DNA of 47,278 nucleotides from Limosilactobacillus alvi (GTDB lineage Bacteria; Bacillota; Bacilli; Lactobacillales; Lactobacillaceae): contig NZ_JACJJQ010000012.1 of the NCBI RefSeq assembly GCF_016900115.1, positions 1-47,278 of the forward strand. The letters are read 5' to 3'. Below are positions 7,305 to 14,574 of the stretch, one piece after another. A program made the position numbers and the translations under genes. How positions within the stretch are numbered: the first letter of the stretch is position 1; each line of letters starts with the position of its first letter. The notes beneath the pieces are model-generated. The model ran no database searches. It saw only the letters and a list, made by a program, of their open reading frames with translations, and was not told the origin of the DNA.

Positions 7305-10300
7305 GTGATTGACCAATCGGTCCTGATGAACGGCTTAGGCCGGCGGGCCAATGCCGGAGCTGAAACTTTTGCGATTGGGATGTTCGAGCAGTACTTTACG
7401 GATGGAAATTTAGATGTTAACTTGAGCACCAACTTTGATAAAAGTAAATTAATCTCCACAAATTGGACCCCTGAACGGGTTAACTCACCCGAAAAATTCC
7501 AAGACTTTTATCATAAGCTATTCCAAGTTCTGGATCTGCTTGATTACTTACAAGGGCAAGCCTTCCTCAAGCTTGATCAAACAACGCAAAGTTTTGTTGG
7601 CCGCCTTAATTCTGGAAATACACCGAGTTATGATCCTAATTATCCGGGGAAGGTTCGGGTCTTTGAACGGTTATCACCAGCGAAGTACGCGGGGATAATT
7701 CAGCAACCAACCTCGCTGGCCGATTTGATCAATGATAAATTGGGGATGTATCCAGGAGAAGATCGGATAACGGCCGTTAAGCGCAATGACTACTCATCAC
7801 CAAGTATTTATGATGCCAACTGGTATGAAGGTCATTACGACGCGGGAGTTGCTGATTCATTGGCCGTGCAGTATATGGCCTTTCAAATGGCGGGTGAAGC
7901 CGGTTATCAAGATGGGATGTTAAAGGTTATCACCGGTAACCGCACTGATTTAGAATTACTGCGGGAAATTACTGGTGACCCGACCATGACCTTCGCCAAG
8001 TTTAAGGAACAACGTTATCAGGCTACGCAGGCGATGCTTGATAATCCATCCTTGGGCTTGGACGAGGAAGTGCTGATTAATAAATTTGTTCAAGCAATGC
8101 AGAATGATAAAAACAACCGGCAATTTAACAACCTGCCGGAAACTAATCAGCTCCGCCGGAATCTCTACTACATGCTTAAGCGGGTTACTAACGACTTTAC
8201 CGGGGACTTAGTTAATAATTCATATCAAGTGACTGTTAATACGGCTCAAGAATTAATTAACGCCATTAATCAAGATCCCTATGCCGATATCGTGATCAAT
8301 CAAGATCTCGATTTTAGCCAAGTTAAGCCAAATTCGTCGGTTTATACAACTCTAGGGACTTTTAGTGGCCGCTTGGATGGACAAAACCATACCATTATCA
8401 ATTTGAGTAAACCACTATTCAATAAATTGAGTTTGGCTTATGTGAAAAATCTAAACATTAATGATGGAAAAAGCGATGGTCAAGACGCATCGGCAAAATT
8501 AGTGGCGCAAGCAAAGCCAAGTGCTATTTTTGCCAACGTTTTATCGACTACCCAGACGCCAACGACCCAGCAAACATTTACGCTGAATTATGTTGATGTC
8601 GATAATGATAATCAAGTGGTGCATACGACAACAGTCCGCGGCAAAGTTGGTGAAAAAGTCACTGTCCCAAATGAGGTACCAACGGGCTATGTGGCGCTAG
8701 ACCAAGTCCCAGCTGAGTATACCTTTACCAGTGATAATCAGTCAGTTACGGTGCGGTTAAAACATGATACGAAGCAAAGTACTGATCAGCAGGACATCAC
8801 CCGCAAGATTAACATTACTAATCCACAGACGGGTGAGGTGACCACGGAGCAACAGACCGTAACCTTGACCCGGCAGGGCACCACCGATTTAGTAACCGGT
8901 CACACGACATACGGCGATTGGAGTACCGGCAGGCTGGCGGCTTTCCAGGTACCAGCCTTCGTTGGCTATACGCCGGTAATTATGGTGAATGGACAAGTAG
9001 TTAAGGCGATTGATGAAGTTGCTGTTGATTACACCACCGCACCAATCACGGTGGCTGTGACTTACACGGCAATTGCTCAAGAAACTCCGCAAACAACGGA
9101 AATTCGTTATCTTGACGATGACCAAAATGGCCAACTGGTAAAAGTAACATCCTTGAAAGGGAAAGTTGATGAAACGGTTGCGGTGACAATTGATGTACCG
9201 ACTAATTATCAATTAGTGGGCAACGTGCCAACCTCATACACTTTTAAAGCCACCGATAATCAACCGTTAGCGATCCACTTAATCCACAAGCACCAACAAG
9301 CGCAAGCAACTAAAACGATAACGCGCCAGCTGGAATTGCTAGATCCGCGGACGAATACCAAGACCCAGCAACAACAAAAGGCTACCTTAACCTTAACTAA
9401 GGATACTGACTTGGTAACGGGCAAGACTACTGAGGCTTGGACGACCGGAGAATGGCCGGCCTACCAAGTTCCCAAGCTTGATGGTTATACGGCTAACTTA
9501 GATCAAGTAGTAGCTTCAACGGTCGACCATACCATGGAAGATCAGACAGTTTTGATCAGGTATGAAGCTAATCCGCAGACGAGTTACATTGAGTACATCG
9601 ATAATGATCAAAGTGCACCGGCTAAGCCGGTTGTTTTGACGCTTCCTTTGTCAGGCGTAACAGGGCAAACCGTTGAAGTTCACTATCAGACGCTGACTAA
9701 CTACATTGTCGAAAATCCGGCAGCTGCCGTTCCAACCTATACCTTTAGTACGCACAACCTCCCAATTAGGATTTACTTGAAACATCAAATTAGCGAAATT
9801 GTAAAGACAAAAGCGGTTACGCGGACCATTAACATTGCAATGCCCGACCAACAGCAACGGGTGGTTAAGCAAACCGTTACGTTTAAGCGAACTGATCATC
9901 AAGACTTAGTGACCAAAGTAACTACGGAAGGTGATTGGCAGGTTGATCAAGTAGCCGCATGGTCAGCTTACACCATTCCCGAAATCCCAGGCTATGAAGC
10001 CAACTTAACTTCGCTACCAGCGGTTGTGGTAACGCCGACGACTGCCGATCAGACGGTTAACGTGGCTTATCAGCTTAAGCAACAAACCGTTGAAGTTTGG
10101 TATCAAGATATTGATAATGATAATTCAGTGGTGCGAGTAAATACCCTTCAAGGAACGATGGGTGAGACGGTTAAAGTTCCAATTAGTGTCCCAGCACACT
10201 TTGATTTGGTTGGAACCGTTCCAGGTACCTACACGTTTAAGCTTGAAAATAATGACCCAATTCGGATTCAGGTTAAGCACCACAAGCGGATTAAGCAAGT

Positions 10301-12119
10301 AGTCGGTGAAGCGACCCGGACAATTTATGTGAACTATCCGGATGGGCATCGTGATACGATCACTCAAGTTACGAATCCAAAGTGGACCGAAGTTTATGAT
10401 GAAGCAACGGGACGCACAACGCAGGAGGACCGGCAAAATGGGGAATGGGCGGCCTTTCAAGCTCCTGAAATTCCAGGTTATGTTGCCTCCACGCCATTAA
10501 TTCCGCAAGTGGCGGTCTTCCCCCAAGAAGGTGATGTCGTGGCAACTATCACTTACACGGCCGCCCCGCAGAGCGTCACCTTGGTTTACGTTGATGATCA
10601 AACTGGCAAGACCGTGCAGACCGAAAACTTGGCCAGTCAGACCGGGCAAGTAGTGGCAGTCAAAGTTAACATTCCAGAAAATTATCGTTACCAGGGTGGG
10701 GTACCGGATACCTATCTTTTAAAGGTGGAGAATAATGCGCCGATTATTATTCATTTACAACACCAAACGAAAGTTATTTTAGAAACACACGTTGCCAACC
10801 GGACAATTACGATTGTCTTCCCAGACGGGACAACGCACACGATGCAAGATCAACAGACAATTCAGCGGGAGAATGTTCAAGATCTGGTTACCGGAAAAGT
10901 TACGCCCGGACACTGGAGTAAAGCTAATTGGGCAGCTGTCACCATTCCCGTAGTAGCTGACTACACGGCTTCCCAAACAACAGTGCCGAGTGAAGCAATC
11001 TTGCCGACGACGCCGGATCAAGAAATTACCATTACCTACACGGCTAATCAAAAACCACTTACGCACCAAGTGGTTACTGTCCAGTATCAAGATACGGTTA
11101 CTGGAAAGCTCATCAAAACGGCAGAACTCACAGGAAAAGTTGGGGAGACCGTTGCCATCTCCATTAATCTGCCACAAGGTTATCTAGTTCAAGGAACGGT
11201 GCCAACTAGTTATACCTTTACTGATCAAAATGAAGTGATCGTTATCAAGCTTGGTCACCAAACCCAGGCTAGTGCCGAGACTAAAACCGTTACCCGGACG
11301 ATTAAGCTGACTTTACCGGATCACCGTGAGCAAGTAGTCCCGCAAGTCGTCACCTTAACGCGGATCAAAACCACGGACCAGGTAACTGGTGAAGAAACGT
11401 TTGGACCGTGGAGTACGGCAACATGGACGGCCTACCAAATTCCAACAATACCTGGTTTTGAGGCTAGTTTGACCCAAGCACCAAAACAAGTGGTTACTGC
11501 GCTAACTGATAATCAAACCTTATCAGTAACTTACCAAGCTATCCCGCAAGCAACAATCATCCAATATATTGATCAAACTACGGGAGCGGTAATTGCGACG
11601 ACTAGCTTAAACGGAAAGACTGGGGAAACGGTTGCGATTATGCCAGTCGCCCCAACGGGTTATCAGCTCGTTGGGACGGTGCCGGCCACTTACACTTTTA
11701 ATGCTGCGGATAACCCAGCGGTAATGATCAAGGTAGCAGCTAAGGACCAGTCAGCAACCACTAATCCGAATGGTCAAGCCACCCCAACTGATAATGCAAC
11801 TACATCGGAACCAACGAAGCCAAATCAAGATGGGATGGTGCATCAGTCAGGGGTTGACCAAAAACAATCCGCAACGGTCAAGGGAGCTAACCAAATTGCG
11901 CAGAGCACAGGGCAACCAGTTATGGATACCACCCCAGAGATAACGGGACTTGGAGTAAGTGATAATCATGTAGCTGATCAGACTGGTAATTCAAAGCCAG
12001 ATAACGGCTTACCACAAACGGGCAACAATCCCCAGGTTAAGCTTACCGTAGTTGGTTTGATCTTCGCCTCGCTGAGTGTGCTTCTTGGCTTCGGAAGAAA
12101 GCTAACCCGAAAACACTAA
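7305..12119 (+). CDS. C-terminal fragment: rest of the M26 domain, MucBP repeats, LPQTG anchor
   Basis: The first usable start here is GTG 7305, the codon right after HEYTH, so a gene called from this start misses the active site. The reading frame is open back to 7215, and the residues before GTG (FNGRDLFIVKAHLLDSGRLY) are clearly protein-coding, which shows the true gene is continuous. The Glu ligand at 7362-7364, LDLLDYLQGQAF and YMAFQMAGEAGYQDGM match the back half of Zmp proteins. Then come the repeats (8574-11735), a stalk, and LPQTG at 12009-12023 with a hydrophobic helix and RKLTRKH tail for sortase A. It has no signal peptide and would not be exported. Confidence 0.75.
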   Translation: MIDQSVLMNGLGRRANAGAETFAIGMFEQYFTDGNLDVNLSTNFDKSKLISTNWTPERVNSPEKFQDFYHKLFQVLDLLDYLQGQAFLKLDQTTQSFVGRLNSGNTPSYDPNYPGKVRVFERLSPAKYAGIIQQPTSLADLINDKLGMYPGEDRITAVKRNDYSSPSIYDANWYEGHYDAGVADSLAVQYMAFQMAGEAGYQDGMLKVITGNRTDLELLREITGDPTMTFAKFKEQRYQATQAMLDNPSLGLDEEVLINKFVQAMQNDKNNRQFNNLPETNQLRRNLYYMLKRVTNDFTGDLVNNSYQVTVNTAQELINAINQDPYADIVINQDLDFSQVKPNSSVYTTLGTFSGRLDGQNHTIINLSKPLFNKLSLAYVKNLNINDGKSDGQDASAKLVAQAKPSAIFANVLSTTQTPTTQQTFTLNYVDVDNDNQVVHTTTVRGKVGEKVTVPNEVPTGYVALDQVPAEYTFTSDNQSVTVRLKHDTKQSTDQQDITRKINITNPQTGEVTTEQQTVTLTRQGTTDLVTGHTTYGDWSTGRLAAFQVPAFVGYTPVIMVNGQVVKAIDEVAVDYTTAPITVAVTYTAIAQETPQTTEIRYLDDDQNGQLVKVTSLKGKVDETVAVTIDVPTNYQLVGNVPTSYTFKATDNQPLAIHLIHKHQQAQATKTITRQLELLDPRTNTKTQQQQKATLTLTKDTDLVTGKTTEAWTTGEWPAYQVPKLDGYTANLDQVVASTVDHTMEDQTVLIRYEANPQTSYIEYIDNDQSAPAKPVVLTLPLSGVTGQTVEVHYQTLTNYIVENPAAAVPTYTFSTHNLPIRIYLKHQISEIVKTKAVTRTINIAMPDQQQRVVKQTVTFKRTDHQDLVTKVTTEGDWQVDQVAAWSAYTIPEIPGYEANLTSLPAVVVTPTTADQTVNVAYQLKQQTVEVWYQDIDNDNSVVRVNTLQGTMGETVKVPISVPAHFDLVGTVPGTYTFKLENNDPIRIQVKHHKRIKQVVGEATRTIYVNYPDGHRDTITQVTNPKWTEVYDEATGRTTQEDRQNGEWAAFQAPEIPGYVASTPLIPQVAVFPQEGDVVATITYTAAPQSVTLVYVDDQTGKTVQTENLASQTGQVVAVKVNIPENYRYQGGVPDTYLLKVENNAPIIIHLQHQTKVILETHVANRTITIVFPDGTTHTMQDQQTIQRENVQDLVTGKVTPGHWSKANWAAVTIPVVADYTASQTTVPSEAILPTTPDQEITITYTANQKPLTHQVVTVQYQDTVTGKLIKTAELTGKVGETVAISINLPQGYLVQGTVPTSYTFTDQNEVIVIKLGHQTQASAETKTVTRTIKLTLPDHREQVVPQVVTLTRIKTTDQVTGEETFGPWSTATWTAYQIPTIPGFEASLTQAPKQVVTALTDNQTLSVTYQAIPQATIIQYIDQTTGAVIATTSLNGKTGETVAIMPVAPTGYQLVGTVPATYTFNAADNPAVMIKVAAKDQSATTNPNGQATPTDNATTSEPTKPNQDGMVHQSGVDQKQSATVKGANQIAQSTGQPVMDTTPEITGLGVSDNHVADQTGNSKPDNGLPQTGNNPQVKLTVVGLIFASLSVLLGFGRKLTRKH
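8574..11735 (+). repeat. Tandem MucBP-type repeats (6 full, 1 half)
   Basis: Units of about 160-173 residues start near 8574, 9093, 9579, 10086, 10572, 11070 and 11553 (the last is a half unit). Each has a MucBP part (xVxYxDxDNxxxV...GxxGExVxVxxxxPxxYxLxGxVPxxYTF) and a second part with a Trp-rich strand (DLVTGxxTxGxWSTxxWxAYQVP) ending in IPGYxAxxxxxP and VTYTA. The units have diverged at the DNA level, so recent tandem expansion is unlikely. Confidence 0.88.
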
Positions 12120-12158
12120 CTAAAGTCACACGCTGTTAAGAACGACGCTACAATATTG

Positions 12159-12197
12159 GGTACTGATAGGGTTAAAATCCTAGCAGTACCTTTTATT
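12159..12197 (+). terminator. Rho-independent terminator of the surface-protein gene
   Basis: Twelve-base stem with one mismatch (12159-12170 with 12179-12190), an eight-base loop, then TTTTATTTT. It lies 40 bases after the stop codon. Confidence 0.88.
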
Positions 12198-12368
12198 TTA
12201 GGTTGAAATGAAAAAACAAATGAGATGCAGATGGAACGGGCTACAAATTGTCCTTTCCATAAATCTATGTGAATTGGAATAATTCATTTGCTGTATTTTG
12301 TGTTCTTTACAACTATGGTGAGTTCAGTTGTCATTGCAATCTGTTGGGCAATATCTCACCGGTAAAAT

Positions 12369-12390
12369 AAAAAAGCCTTGCAATAGCAAG
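12369..12390 (-). terminator. Minus-strand terminator-like hairpin
   Basis: CTTGC/GCAAG stem with a TATT loop, followed on the minus strand by GCTTTTTT. I see no minus-strand gene that it would serve. It may belong to a short unannotated RNA in 12390-12430 or be left over from a lost gene. Confidence 0.4.
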
Positions 12391-12427
12391 ACACAGCCAA
12401 AATGCACAACAATGCAAAACCAATACT

Positions 12428-12617
12428 GAGAGAGGTTGGGAAAAAAGCTCCTTGACGGCCTGGTTGGGATAAGAAGGACGAAGGTTGATTCATTAGAATC
12501 GGCCTTTCGTTCGCACTTATCCGCTAAGGCCGTGCTTTTTGGCCTTAGTTACTGAGTAACATTCGGAAATGAAAGAGGGGCTGGGAAGAAACGTGAGTTT
12601 CTTCCCAGCCCCTTTTT
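12428..12617 (+). repeat. MITE-like structured repeat, copy A
   Basis: About 190 bases, roughly 95% identical to the inverted copy at 36537-36736. The ends are imperfect inverted repeats (GAGGTTGGGAAAAAAGC against GGGGCTGGGAAGAAAC read inward). Inside are an outer GGATAAG/CTTATCC stem, a GGTTGATTC/GAATCGGCC hairpin with ATTA loop, an AAGGCC/GGCCTT hairpin, the palindrome GTTACTGAGTAAC, and a 17-bp terminal hairpin. No protein is encoded. Differences between the copies keep the stems paired. Confidence 0.8.
12576..12617 (+). terminator. Long perfect hairpin with T-run at the end of repeat copy A
   Basis: 17-bp perfect stem (12576-12592 with 12597-12613), GTGA loop, then TTTT. It can act as a strong rightward terminator. 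The same hairpin in copy B lacks a clean T-run. Confidence 0.8.
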
Positions 12618-12996
12618 CTGTAAATACGATAGCGGCATTCTGAAATCAATTGTTTCACAATTAATGATTATATTATGTATCAATATAAATAGCTAAAAGC
12701 GTTGATATATCTACGAAAATAAACTAAGAGTTACGATCATTACATGATAATTCAAGCTGAACATCATTTTGAAAAGATTCATCGTAAGAAAACGAATAAT
12801 AGCGAACGGAAAAAACTGTCAAATCAAGGGTTAATGAGCAAAATTATAAAGATGAGTAGAGATCACTATAGATCTTTATATGTTAATAAGGTATAATATA
12901 CGGCGTAGATGAGATGAGGAGTCGCGACCTTATCAATAAGCTACAGCGTTCCGGAAGTGATTCCCTAAATCCGGAAAGGGGATGATCTGATGGATA
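12618..12996 (+). other. AT-rich gap before the second prophage remnant
   Basis: There is no convincing gene. A TATAAT box at about 12891-12896 has no good -35 match and precedes a leader rich in CCGGAA motifs (12951-12982) leading to the first small peptide. TTGATATATC at 12702-12711 repeats the core of the palindrome at 5304-5329, which may be chance. Confidence 0.3.
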
Positions 12997-13113
12997 ATGA
13001 GAATCTCCGGAAAGTGGTTGCCGATTATCGCACTGACAATTTGGCTATTGTCGGTAGCTGCGATTAACTTCGCAAAAGCTTACGCGATAATAAAAAAAGC
13101 TAATCGCAAGTAG
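12997..13113 (+). CDS. Small single-span membrane peptide (38 aa)
   Basis: ATG 12997 opens a 38-codon frame: short charged head (MRISGK), a hydrophobic span WLPIIALTIWLLSVAAINFA, and a basic tail ending KKANRK. AGGGGATGATCTG upstream gives a weak ribosome site. Another start (ATG 12990) in a different frame gives only 25 ordinary residues. Peptides of this shape occur in phage early/late junctions and in type I toxins; no antitoxin RNA is evident. It is the first of three such peptides before the terminase genes. Confidence 0.5.
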   Translation: MRISGKWLPIIALTIWLLSVAAINFAKAYAIIKKANRK

Positions 13114-13142
13114 CGACTAGCTGGCAAATCTATTTCCGGAAC

Positions 13143-13180
13143 GCAAAGGGACGAGAGGTTAGAGGCTCTTGTCCTTTTGC
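13143..13180 (+). other. Imperfect stem-loop between two small prophage genes
   Basis: GCAAAGGGACGAGAG (13143-13157) pairs with the inverted sequence at 13165-13180, with some G-U pairs. There is no T-run, so it is either an mRNA structure or a weak terminator after the 38-aa peptide. Confidence 0.4.
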
Positions 13181-13220
13181 ATATACAGTATACCATATTA
13201 ACAAAGAAAGGTCGATAATC

Positions 13221-13388
13221 TTGGTTAGCAATGCACAGAAGCGAGCAAAGAAGAAGTGGGACGATAAGAATAAGGATAAGAACCGTATATATCGTTACCG
13301 CTCATACGCTCGTAAATTTATCCGTGACTTAGCTACTGATGACGACTTAAAAGAGCTACGCAAGATGATTGATGAAAGACTGAGCTAA
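13221..13388 (+). CDS. Small basic prophage protein (55 aa)
   Basis: TTG 13221, preceded by AAAGAAAGG at 13204-13211, opens a 55-residue frame. The N-terminal half is highly basic (NAQKRAKKKWDDKNKDKNR); then comes YRYRSYARKFIRDLATDDDLKELRKMIDER. This pattern, a K/R-rich start followed by a short helical AxxFIxxLATxxDLxEL motif, is familiar from small uncharacterised proteins in Gram-positive phages and islands. It is probably nucleic-acid binding; no function is established that I can name. Confidence 0.65.
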   Translation: MVSNAQKRAKKKWDDKNKDKNRIYRYRSYARKFIRDLATDDDLKELRKMIDERLS

Positions 13389-13411
13389 ATGATATTTCTT
13401 CCTTAATTCAC

Positions 13412-13440
13412 TTGACTGTAATACGATAAAGTAGTATTAT
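13412..13440 (+). promoter_or_regulatory. Strong sigma-A promoter ahead of the 45-aa membrane peptide
   Basis: TTGACT (13412-13417), a gap of exactly 17 bases, then TATTAT (13435-13440). Both boxes match five of six consensus bases. The ribosome site AGGAGG follows within 20 bases, so the leader is very short. Confidence 0.8.
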
Positions 13441-13464
13441 GATAAGCGAAAGGAGGATATGGAT

Positions 13465-13602
13465 ATGTCAAAGCATAAGAAAAAGGAAAGGCAAAACAAC
13501 AAAACAGAAGCTACCAAATGGGCGGCAATAGCCGCTTGGGCAGTACCTGCTTATCCGATTGCTGAAACAATCAAAATAGTTGTTAAGCATTTCCTGAAGT
13601 AA
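13465..13602 (+). CDS. Small membrane peptide (45 aa) with its own strong promoter
   Basis: ATG 13465 is eight bases after a perfect AGGAGG (13451-13456) and is preferred to in-frame ATG 13459, which is too close. The first 18 residues are Lys/Arg/Gln-rich (MSKHKKKERQNNKTEATK). A hydrophobic segment WAAIAAWAVPAYPIA with a central proline follows, then IKIVVKHFLK, which could form an amphipathic helix. The consensus promoter and ribosome site suggest high expression. I do not recognise the family. Confidence 0.6.
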   Translation: MSKHKKKERQNNKTEATKWAAIAAWAVPAYPIAETIKIVVKHFLK

Positions 13603-13660
13603 ACTAATAACAAAGGGTTAAGGTGAAAGCCTTGCCCGCTTTGTCATATTCTATTTTATC

Positions 13661-13765
13661 ATGAGTAGAGAAGAAAAAAAGTATCGTAAGAGTATCAAGC
13701 TTGCATTGGTTACTGGAGTTGTTGCTTGGGTAGTTTATGGAGTAGTAAAAGCATGGTTAGGATAG
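13661..13765 (+). CDS. Small single-span membrane peptide (34 aa)
   Basis: ATG 13661 opens 34 codons: a charged head MSREEKKYRKSIK, then LALVTGVVAWVVYGVV as one membrane span, then KAWLG. No strong ribosome site is visible. It overlaps the start of the next gene by 13 bases. It has the same plan as the peptide at 13465-13602 (basic head, then one span), which argues that it is real. Confidence 0.45.
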   Translation: MSREEKKYRKSIKLALVTGVVAWVVYGVVKAWLG

Positions 13766-13974
13766 ATTTAAATGATCCTAACATTATGGATGCGAAAGAA
13801 GCTTCAAAAATATGGGGGCACGCAGAAAACTACGTTCGTTTGTTCATTAAGCAGAATCCAAATAAATTTCCTGAAGGGACGATCCGCAAGTTTGGGAAGC
13901 AATGGGTTGTGACTACAGAAGGAATGGAAGCTATTACTGGGGTTCCTGATCCTAGAAAAAATAAAGATAATTAA
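13753..13974 (+). CDS. Phage helix-turn-helix DNA-binding protein (73 aa)
   Basis: ATG 13753 is chosen over TTG 13726, which lies inside the preceding peptide. MDAKEASKIWGHAENYVRLFIKQNPNKFPEGTIRKFGKQWVVTTEGMEAI has the plan of an excisionase/MerR-like winged helix-turn-helix in which KFGKQWVVT forms the wing. Such proteins often sit just before terminase genes in lactobacillus phages and may control late transcription. A terminator-like stem (13973-14003) follows directly. Confidence 0.65.
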   Translation: MVRIDLNDPNIMDAKEASKIWGHAENYVRLFIKQNPNKFPEGTIRKFGKQWVVTTEGMEAITGVPDPRKNKDN

Positions 13975-14003
13975 GGCGATGGCATAACGGTCACCGCCTT
14001 TTA
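13973..14003 (+). terminator. Terminator-like stem after the helix-turn-helix gene
   Basis: AAGGCGATG pairs with CACCGCCTT with one mismatch, followed by TTATT. It separates the regulatory genes from the packaging operon. Confidence 0.6.
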
Positions 14004-14052
14004 TTATGCAGTAAATACATATACAAAACTAAATGGAGGTGGGTGAGATGAT

Positions 14053-14574
14053 GTGAAATTAACAACTAAGCAACGGTTATTCGCCGATGAATATATTAAG
14101 AGTGGCAACGCCACAGAAGCCTATATAAAAGCTGGTTATAGTGTTAAAACTAATAGTTCTGCAAAAGCGGCTTCTAGCAGATTGTTAACTAATGTTAACC
14201 TCAAACATTATATTGACGCTAAAATGGCTGAAATTGAGTCGCATAAAATTGCAGACGCAAAGGAAGTCTTGCAGTTCTACGCTCGAGTCCTTCGTGAAGA
14301 AGAAACTGAGGAAGTAGCATTACCAGTTGGTGATGGTGTAGTAACGGTTGAAAAGAAGCTGAGCCTGAAAGATCGCATAACTGTAGCCAAAGAGATTCTT
14401 AAACGTTATCCCCTTGCTGATCCATGAGCTGAAGCCGAAGTTAAGAAGCTGATGGCTGAAGCTAAGGTAGCAGAATGGAAAGCCGGCGAGCTGACGGGTA
14501 AAAATAAAGCACAAGATCAAACAGTGCTGATCGATGATATTGGAGGTGATGAGAGTGGCCAAAAGACAGATTAA
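14053..14574 (+). pseudogene. Phage terminase small subunit, broken by an in-frame TGA
   Basis: GTG 14053 follows GGAGGTGGGTGAG. The N-terminus LTTKQRLFADEYIKSGNATEAYIKAGYS is the hallmark of the Terminase_2 small-subunit family, which recognises phage DNA and recruits the large subunit. Codon 125 is TGA (14425-14427), after LKRYPLADP. The same frame then continues for 48 sensible residues (AEAEVKKLMAEAKVAEWKAG...) to TAA 14572-14574, overlapping the large-subunit start. Full length would be 173 residues, normal for the family. The lost part normally contacts the large subunit, so packaging is probably disabled. One C-to-T change (CGA to TGA) would explain it. Confidence 0.85.

Larger units (their letters stand above)
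5863..12119 (+). pseudogene. M26-type zinc metallopeptidase/MucBP-repeat surface protein, frameshifted
   Basis: Read as one gene with one base restored near 7226-7230, this encodes about 2,085 residues. The order is a KxYKxGKxW signal peptide, a Ser/Thr/Ala-rich spacer, a peptidase domain of the M26 (IgA1 protease/ZmpB-ZmpC) type, a beta-rich M26_N-like segment (LGTFSGRLDGQNHTIINL), about 6.5 MucBP-type repeats, a Pro/Thr/Gln-rich stalk and LPQTG with a membrane anchor. The zinc site is HEYTH (7290-7304) with the third ligand Glu at 7362-7364 in GAETFAIG, 20 codons after the second His, as in pneumococcal Zmp proteins. The product should be a wall-bound protease that also binds mucus glycans. 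The shift means two partial proteins unless slippage or a sequence error explains it. Confidence 0.8.

Noticed and set aside
8889-11177. Several 80-130 codon frames on the minus strand inside the MucBP repeats
   Set aside because: They are shadows of the repetitive plus-strand coding sequence, with no starts or ribosome sites of their own.
12312-12362. Short frame MVSSVVIAICWAISHR, like a type I toxin peptide
   Set aside because: Only 16 codons, no ribosome site, and no convincing antisense RNA or promoter.
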